Shown here: positions 56,738 through 64,000 of the stretch, one piece after another | How positions within the stretch are numbered: position 1 is the first letter of the stretch | Layout of the letters: every line of letters starts with the position of its first letter | Source of the DNA: Blasia pusilla | Lineage: Eukaryota; Marchantiophyta; Marchantiopsida; Blasiales | Direction: 5' to 3' | Assembly: GCA_050084515.1 (NCBI GenBank) | Contig: CM114273.1 | Location: forward strand, 11,656,001 to 11,720,000 | DNA: 64,000 nucleotides | Program-made: the position numbers and the translations under genes | The notes under the pieces: model-generated | Told to the model about the DNA's origin: nothing | Seen by the model: only the letters and a program-made list of their open reading frames with translations | Database searches by the model: none

Positions 56738-59361
56738 AGTTCGTCAATTGACAACATCAAACCTATTGCCCTCAAACAACTCATTCATCTAGTGGAGGTG
56801 ATTGAAGACAGATTTCTCGGGTTAGATTAGTCATCCTTGGTTTTTGATCCATATTAGAAAGGTGGATGTGCTAGCAATGAACGACCTGTTCCAAGCAGGT
56901 TTCTGATGTGAATCGCCCTTCTGTGAACTCCTTGTGGATCAGACACCTTATAAACCCCAATTCATAGGACACTTCATACCCTGGTTTTGCTTAACAATAA
57001 CACATCCTTTTCTTGCCTTCAAACCATTCCCAGGAAGTGGATGTTTTTCTTGTCTACTTATACTTATATGTGGTTGACATGTCTAGCAATGAAATTTTTA
57101 ACTCAGGGCACACACTAAATGATATGATTCTCCGGTGTTCTTAGTATTGACTAAATATTGTCATCGAGTACACATTGAACTTGCAGAGAAATGGATGAAG
57201 CTTGCAAGAGAGCATGATAATGAGCTCTGGTTGATTTGTGATATGTGAAACGATTATCATAAGCATGAGCAGGGTCAGTCGTGACATGTTTAAGGGTTTT
57301 CACCATGTTCAATTTAAGTGCATGATAGCCCATATTCCCCTTTCATGATTCATATTGGCCATGGCTTCAAGGTTTTGACATAAGCTCCTTGGTCCTTGGG
57401 AGCAAATAATATACACCTATGGAAATATCTTTTCTTTAAATGAGAAGGTAATTTTGGACAATAATTGTAAATTTCTCTTTTAGGTGACACTATATTTTTA
57501 AAAATAAAATTAAAAGTCTTAGGTGAAAGGAGAAGAGGGCGTGGTTTTCTCCCTACCTTTAAGTTAGTAGACTAAATTAATACAGACCTCTATACAGACC
57601 TCTATATATGATTATATATAAAATCGCATAGTTAAATCAAATTTCTTTCTATTTTCTATCTACTTTTGGAATGCCCTTTTATCCAGTATTGAATATTTAA
57701 AAGGTCTTTTACTACAACCATTAAACCTACTTCATTCGATAGAATATGGAGCAAGAATTTTTTTCTAAGTCTTTCTCTATCCTATTATGGATAGTTTCAG
57801 GTATTCATTTCCCTGAATAACAGGAAGTAAAATTTAGAGAATTTCTAAAAGAATAAAAAAAGAAACATAAACTCAAAAAACTTATCCAAAAGTCTTTGGA
57901 GAATATTGAACGAACAATTTCCACAATTGTGATTCCTTCGTATCCTCATGTGTTGCTTTGTATGATCATATGTTGCTTTTATGACGTATTCTTATCTTAC
58001 TCTACAAGGCTAGTAGCACATATTATATTATTATTTTCTTAAAGATGACCACATGCTTAGAATGAACGTGGAGCCCTTGCCAAGTTCGTCCCAAATCGCC
58101 GAAAATTATTCAAAAATAAGTTACCCTAACTAGTACGCACCATGAAAATGACTTTTTATTAATTCAAAAATATTCTTCATCTCAAAATTGAAGTGTAATT
58201 TATAATTTTTTACATTTAAGATTTTTTTTTTACTTTTAAATAAAGTTCGATTGCTCTAATTAATTCCACTCCTTTTTTCCCACCAAACTAAACATCGACT
58301 AATTAATTTTTTATTTAGTTAAAGAATTTACATTTTCCTATTAAAATTAATTTTCCTTTTGAAAATATTACATGAAAATAAAATTTTCATTTCAAAATAA
58401 TTTAAAATCTTATTTCAAAATTTAAAATAATTTTTTAAATCTTAAAAAATAAAATTTCACTTTTCTAAATAATTCCATTCCTCAATTAAAATTTAAATGA
58501 TATTCCAATATTTTAAATAATTCCATCCTCCAATATAATTGAATTTTTTTAATTAAAATTAATAAATATTTTTTCATTAAAATTAATTTCCCCTTCTTCT
58601 TAAGAAAAAATCTTATTCTTATTATTTATTTATCTCAATTTATTATAATTTAGGATCACCCCTTATAATATTCATTAGTTAAATTCTAAAATTTTACTCT
58701 TTGTCTTATTGACCTTTTATTTTTTGTTATTCGGATCACCTATTATAATATAGTTTCTTAATTTCTCTTGAAAGATGACTACACTAATTATTATGCATTA
58801 AAATGTCTTTGCTTCAATTAAGAATGGACGCGGGGCCTTGCCTAGTTCACTCCAAATCATTTCTAAAATCTTCTCCTTATCATAATTCATGAGGAAATTT
58901 CTCAAAAAACTACATTTCTTCACTTTAACTCAAAATCGATGGAGCTCTTGCTGAGTGAGCTCTAAATCAGAGAGAAATTGTTCTTATCTTACTGGACAAG
59001 ATAATTTAAATATATTATTTTTATTTTCTTAATGATCCCTAATTATCTACTGGATAGTAGGTATAACTAGATAAATTAGTAAAGATTGCATGTCCTCTTC
59101 TCATAACAATTTATATTATTTGGGAGGATTACCTCTTGATGGCCACACTTCTATCGTTGACACGTCCAATGTGTACTCTCCTTCGAATGAATGTTTCCAC
59201 ATATTTGAAAATATTAATTAATACACTTAATTCAGTATAAGATATCTTTTACAGAGAAAGTAAAAGATAAGCATCTCTAGTAGGGATGCCTAGAGAGCCA
59301 AAAACAGGCTGAAGGAGGAGTGTTTCTCTAACCCATCCTCTTTAAAATATATAGACATCAT
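56738..59361. other. Very AT-rich spacer
   Basis: The first few hundred bases may be the MYND 3' UTR. From 57.4 to 59.3 kb the sequence is dominated by A/T runs without open frames. No gene or repeat family could be named. Confidence 0.4.
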
Positions 59362-59786
59362 ATTTATATATTATTATGTGAGAGTGTCTTCTTGATTTGC
59401 AAACACTTATTTACATGACATGTATTAATTGGGCAACAAGAAAATGTTTCACATGTTACACGTAGTAAGAAATTTTTTTTTGTGCAACATCATTAATCTC
59501 TTCCCTTCAGAGGCTATACACTAGCTCTTCAAACACTTTTTTATTTTGCGTGCATCGCACGGCCACCTTTTCTATATTATTATGGGAGAGTGTCTTCTTG
59601 CTTTGCAAACACCTCTATATTTGACGCGTGATAATTGGACAACAAGAAAATATTTCACATGTTACGGACCAAAAAAAATAAATTTATATTTATGTGTAAC
59701 ATCATTAATCTCTTCTCTTCACGGGCTATCCACTAGTTCTCCTAACATTTTTTAAATTTCTCGTGCATAGCACGAACGCTTGCTAA
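59362..59786 (+). mobile_element. Two Helitron-like elements head-to-tail
   Basis: Copy one (about 59362-59570) ends with GCGTGCATCGCACGGCCACCTTT. Copy two begins TCTATATTATTATGGGAGAG exactly at 59571 and ends with the hairpin TCGTGCATAGCACGA and GCTTGCTAA (59786). Both share the body of the 51164-51384 element. The abutting copies suggest insertion of one at the end of the other or tandem rolling-circle products. Confidence 0.65.
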
Positions 59787-60987
59787 TGTAAGATATAACA
59801 AATTAACACAAAAATAATAAGATTTAAATATGAGAGGTTTTACTCCTTATGAAAACCCATCGGAGATAAAAAGAGCTTAGTTTAAATCAAAGTTCACGAA
59901 ATAGTGTAAAACGAAAAGAAGAGACGAAGTAAAAGAAAACATGTACTCGGATGAGAAGAGAAGTGAAAATGAGACGAACCGAAGCGGCGAAGAGATCCCC
60001 GGAAGATCCGCGTGTGCGGCCGCAGAGCGTGCGGGTTACTTCCGCGATGGGACGGATGAACGAATGGGGTGGGGAATCAGTCGCTTGGCACGGCAATCCA
60101 CCAGCAGGAAGTGAGTGGCGTCACGGAACGGAGCAAAGAAATGAACGGCACCTGACAGAGAGAGGAAATCACTGGTGTCCGAGAAGCCATGGGAACGGTG
60201 ACATGGGCAGGGCCGGGGAGATATGGTCACGAGGCCTCGGGGATAGTTTGGGAACGTGGGGCCCTCTGGTAACGAACATTTCTCTTCCATTTGGTGCGAG
60301 CTGCGGAACCGGCGACAGCAGCTGCTTGCTTCCAATCGTGTGGGCGCATGTGTGTAGTAGAAGTATGCGCGCAAGTCCATCCTTCGCCACTGCGCTTGCG
60401 AGTGAGTGTCTGTGTCGTCGTGGAACCGGAGTGCGGAGTTCGGATTGCGTAAGCGGCGTCGATTGGTGCGGTGAGTATGATGGATTTCTCCTGGTTCGGT
60501 TTGGGCTGCCAGGAGACGGGTCGGGATTGCTTTTCGCTGTGGGTGTGGGGTGGTTATGCCGCTGATTTGCTCGGACTGCGATGGAGTCGGGGTTTCGTCG
60601 ACGGTGTGAAAGTGGTTGGGGTGTGAGAGTGGCCGCACCGGCCGCCGATTTGTTGGGGTTTTGTTGCGCGCGAGAGGAGGAGGAGGAGAGTCGTGAGTTC
60701 GCTGAATCCGCGGGTCGGATTGTGGAGTCCGTAGTGTGAATTCGCGAGATTTGATGTGCGCAGTGCGGGCGGAGTTGTGGATTTCGGGTTCCGGAGAATG
60801 GAACAAGTGCTGAGTCGGAATTTGTGGGATTTTTGCTGGCCGGTCTGTGCTGCTCATCTTCTCGTCGGTTTGCATTGGGAGCTGTTTTGTAGGACTCTTG
60901 TCGGTGGGACCTGATTCGCAGTGTTCGTTGTGTTGCAGACAGAGGCGAATCTGTTGTGAGTGTATTGGTGCGGGCGGTACTCATTCG
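59787..60987. other. 5' flank and probable 5' UTR of heme oxygenase
   Basis: GC content rises sharply from about 59950. Long frames are open on both strands here (204 codons plus; 279 and 314 codons minus) but overlap each other, lack recognisable domains and reflect the base composition. A tiny match to the non-LTR tail (GAAAACCCATCGGA) lies at about 59850-59863. Confidence 0.45.
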
Positions 60988-63574
60988 ATGGCGCTTTCTC
61001 TTGGGGAGCTTTTCCAGCAAACTAGCTTGGCAGTGAGCAGAGCTCTCAATTCTAGAGGGAACACAAGCGCACTCAGCCAGAGGCGAGTGGAACCTTTCGC
61101 GGCCAGACCACAATCTCTCAGGTTCAACGGTTGCGGTAGTCTTCAGAGGAGCAATTCCAACCTACTTTCGCCTCCCAAGGCCGCGAGTCATAGATGGAAG
61201 AGCAATCCATTGGCCTCAGAGTCAGGGACTCGGAAATCTGAATCGGGTCCAGTGCGGGTCAGGGCAGGGCCGGAGTCTGCCACGCCCGTGAAGCCCAATC
61301 CGAAGAGATATCCTGGAGAAAATAAAGGGTTCGTTGAAGAGATGCGCTTTGTGGCGATGAAATTGCACACAAAGGATCAAGCCACGGAAGGTGAGAAGAA
61401 GGCCGACGTCGAGCCTGTTGCCAAGTGGGAACCGACGGTGGAAGGCTTCATTAAATTCTTAGTCAACAGCAAAAGAGTGTACGACTGTATGGAGGAAATC
61501 GTTGCAACTGCTGCTCATCCTTCTTGTAAGTGTACTCGTCAGGTCCCTCGAAATCCGACAACTAGTGGCCATCCGTTCCATTCCTTGCTCCTCTTGCCAG
61601 TACTCCATCCATGGGAGCTGGTCGCCGTGTGCGCTTCATGTCTCCTCCTTCATGGTCCTTGTGGCAGAAGAATTCAAGGCTTTCAATCGCCCTTCAAGGT
61701 CGAAAAGGCGCCTGAACCTGCCTAGAGATTTCTAATTACGTCACGACATTTCATAACGAGGACAGTGAAATAGCTGTGACCTGCCTTTCATCGAGAGCCG
61801 CCCTCAGGTGTTTTGTTTGAAAAATGTTTACGTCCCATGGTTGAGATTGCGAAAGCTACCGGTCAAGTGCCATTCGTATTTGCTGTCGCCGGTTTTGAAT
61901 GGCAATTTATTTCTTGAAGTTGTCTCTGGAAACAGATGCACTTTTTAGAAATACGGGACTGGAAAGGTCAGCTGCTCTCGCAAAGGATCTGGAATGGTTC
62001 AGGAGTGAAGGACATGAAATCCCAGAACCCTCTGAAGAAGGGAATTCATATGCAGAGCTGTTGCAGACACTTTCAGAGTCTGATGCTCCGGCCTTCATTT
62101 GCCATTTCTACAATGTCTATTTTGCACATTCGGCAGGCGGTCGGTTTATCGGACAAAAAGTATGTACCACATGAGTTGTTTTTGGTGGTGTGTGGCTTAG
62201 TCATTTTTGGACTTCTGGTCTTTTTCTCCTACTGAGAGGGTGCCCTCAGCTGTGCTGTTGTGATAACTAAACAAGGGATGAAAGTGCCCATAAAATATTC
62301 TCACATTAGAATTCCCTTGTGCAGGTGTCAGAGTCTATCTTGAATGGCAAGGTCTTGGAGTTTTACAAATGGGAAGGAGAATTGCCCAAACTTCTAGCTG
62401 ATGTGAAGAAAAATCTGAACAAAGTTGCAGAGGTAAATTCTATCGCTCAGTCTCTATTAGCTTTCTAATTGATGATAACATCTATGGCAAAATTTCCTTT
62501 CCCATCTTTCTTCACTAGCAAATAGTCGCCTTTATTGCAAGCATTTCTGAATTTTCCAATACCATTGAGAGTATTGGAGCTGTGACCGAACCAGTTCTAA
62601 GTACTGAATCTTTGATTACGTGTAGAGAAAATACGTTCTGAAGGATTCTACTTGGAAAAGCTGCAAGAGTGAGAATGTTGTTATGTATGTGAGTGTTTGA
62701 TCATACTGTTTAGTCTAGATTTGCTCGGAAAACTTTCGATAGTCTTCCGTTGCGTTCTGAGGTCTGGCACGAAGTCTGCCAGGCATATTTTTCATGGTGG
62801 TTGCAGGGTTCTAACCTTCTCTTTCATCGATGCCTCGTATCTGGGCCTTTTCTGAGCTGTGTGTGGGTTAGCAGACAATATGCTTTCATAGACACCACTA
62901 CTTCACATTTTTCCAGCAGCAATTGTGGAATTGATGGAGTAGTTCAATAATCCTAGTGTAAATAGGATTACCAGTTTGTTCTCCGAGCTCAGTTAGAGAA
63001 GAGATGTAGCTCATTTATGCTTCAACCCTTGCAAGAGTTATCAATGGAGATTTAAGAGCTTGGATAATGACTCCAGTCTAACCTCATGTGATTTTATTCC
63101 ATGAGGTGATAGTGAGCTTTCATCTACTCATCAGCTTTGATGTGAAGTGGCTTCAAGGGTCGCAACCGCAAAGAAGCTAGCTTGCTATGCACAACACCTA
63201 CAACCTTTTCGTGAGTTTTGGCATTATGTAAAAAATGAACTGGTCAGAGTTTCACACTCGAAAAACTCTAACGAGAGAAGGAACTGAGGACAGGGAAAGG
63301 TTTGCAGTAGCAAGACTACACTCCAAGTACTTCTCAAAGCAGATTTAATTTAAACTTTCTGCTGAAATGAGCCTTAGGTCCCAGATACGATCCCCTTGTT
63401 GCATTTTGTGATGGGCAAGGTGAGGAGGGCAATATATTGGTGCAATTGGCAGAGTGTCTGACACTTGTTTCTTTCGTGCAGAACTGGACTAGGGAAGAGA
63501 AGAACCACTGTTTGGATGAGACGGAGCTGTCTTTCAAAAACTCGGGGAAAATCTTGCGTCTCATTATTTCCTAG
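60988..63574 (+). CDS. HO1: Plastid heme oxygenase 1 (HY1/HO1 type)
   Basis: Exons 60988-61525, 61936-62159, 62325-62432 and 63482-63574 (GT-AG borders, phases 1, 0, 0) give 320 residues. The enzyme cleaves heme to biliverdin IX-alpha, CO and iron in the plastid with ferredoxin; biliverdin feeds phytochrome chromophore synthesis. Residues 1 to about 105 are Ser/Arg-rich with few acidic residues, as a transit peptide. The mature part begins KRYPGENKGFVEEMRFVAMK, followed by LHTKDQ with the proximal heme His at 127. Next are PVAKWEPTVEGF, RNTGLERSAALAKDLEWF, AFICHFYNVYFAHSAGG (distal helix) and the ending NWTREEKNHCLDETELSFK...ILRLIIS. The frame is open upstream to 60847; the Met at 60988 (MALSLGELF) is chosen because it starts a typical transit sequence. 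The third intron is long (1049 bases). Arabidopsis HY1 has 282 residues; the difference is in the transit region. Confidence 0.95.
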
Positions 63575-64000
63575 ATTGTGGATCACAGACTTTTCTGTAG
63601 TCCAATTTCATTCTTGAGCTTCTAACTAATGTGAGATCACCTTCAAAGCGTGTACATTGTTGGCTTGAGGGTCCCTCATTTTTCCCGATGTAGCTGTACA
63701 TGTATTAGACTTCATGGCATATTCTTGTACAAATTGTCTATCGTAGTTCTCAGAGAGCCTTTTGTAGGCAAGAAGTCTATGGACAGTTCAATGAAGAATT
63801 TATAATTTCGGGGCGATTGTTCAGGTTGCTCTCAACACTCTCATCAAAGAGCTTGAATCATTGGTCGAATAAGAAATTTTGCGAATGCCCGAATCAAGGT
63901 TAAATCACGGGTGATTACGGCAATGTCTACTGCTGTCAAAATGGCCTGTATGAGATGTCAGGGTTTCCTTAACAGTGGTATTGTGGATACGATCCATGGA
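63575..64000. other. 3' flank of heme oxygenase
   Basis: The 3' UTR is expected here. No polyadenylation site can be fixed with confidence, and no further gene was seen before the window ends. Confidence 0.4.

Noticed and set aside
59951-60565. 204-codon plus-strand frame upstream of heme oxygenase
   Set aside because: No known domain, compositionally biased, and situated where the promoter or 5' UTR is expected.
60036-61113. Two long minus-strand frames (279 and 314 codons) opposite the heme oxygenase 5' region
   Set aside because: They overlap each other and the first heme oxygenase exon, are rich in Arg, Pro, Ser and Thr as GC-rich antisense frames are, and contain no recognisable domain.
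1-64000. tRNA genes and CRISPR arrays
   Set aside because: No sequence with both tRNA A and B boxes in cloverleaf context was noticed, and no regularly spaced short repeats occur.

Overview
This is plant nuclear DNA. It contains five protein genes whose products are typical of land plants: a PRP6/STAND-like splicing factor (STA1 type), a MOT1-type molybdate transporter, a DET2-type steroid 5-alpha-reductase, a plant MYND zinc-finger protein and a plastid heme oxygenase (HY1 type). The genes are widely spaced and separated by AT-rich, repeat-filled DNA. Three of them (PRP6, MOT1, DET2) have uninterrupted reading frames; the MYND and heme oxygenase genes are split by GT-AG introns. The mixture of non-LTR elements with a C-terminal CCHC/endonuclease-like tail and very unusual Ty3/gypsy elements makes me lean towards a seedless plant (lycophyte or bryophyte grade). 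That placement is inference.

Layout: 1-4523, no gene recognised. 4524-7352 (-), PRP6. 8782-15438 (+), a decayed Ty3/gypsy element ('element 1') holding a nested inverted pair of non-LTR retrotransposon copies. 15897-16364 (-), a solo terminal repeat of a second gypsy family. 16.4-19.3 kb, decayed transposon-like DNA. 19911-21611 (+), MOT1. 21.6-30.6 kb, AT-rich DNA with a decayed non-LTR element (about 25.6-27.6 kb), local duplications and Helitron-like elements. 32288-33058 (+), DET2. 33.9-36.2 kb, Helitron-like repeats and a GA microsatellite. 36.9-38.6 kb, a broken PIF/Harbinger transposon, interrupted by the large gypsy 'element 2' (38643-48432, -). 49-51.4 kb, purine-rich and Helitron-like DNA. 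51949-56737 (+), MYND gene. 57-59.8 kb, very AT-rich DNA with a tandem Helitron pair. 60988-63574 (+), heme oxygenase.

The most remarkable object is gypsy element 2 together with its relative element 1. Element 2 encodes, in order, gag with zinc knuckle, a protease, a C5 cytosine DNA methyltransferase (motifs I, IV, VI, VIII and X visible), reverse transcriptase, RNase H and DDE integrase, followed by a C-terminal PHD finger. Element 1 keeps methyltransferase motif I at the corresponding place, so the enzyme was already present in a common ancestor. Both elements have the same non-standard terminal layout, B-internal-A-B-A, instead of two full LTRs. This resembles the split direct repeats of PAT/Ngaro retrotransposons, but here it accompanies a DDE integrase. 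A 5S rRNA-like segment lies in the leader of element 2. All these element genes are broken by stops and frameshifts in this copy.

The host genes do not form an operon or pathway cluster. DET2 and heme oxygenase feed light and brassinosteroid-type signalling pathways in flowering plants, but nothing in the sequence links them here.
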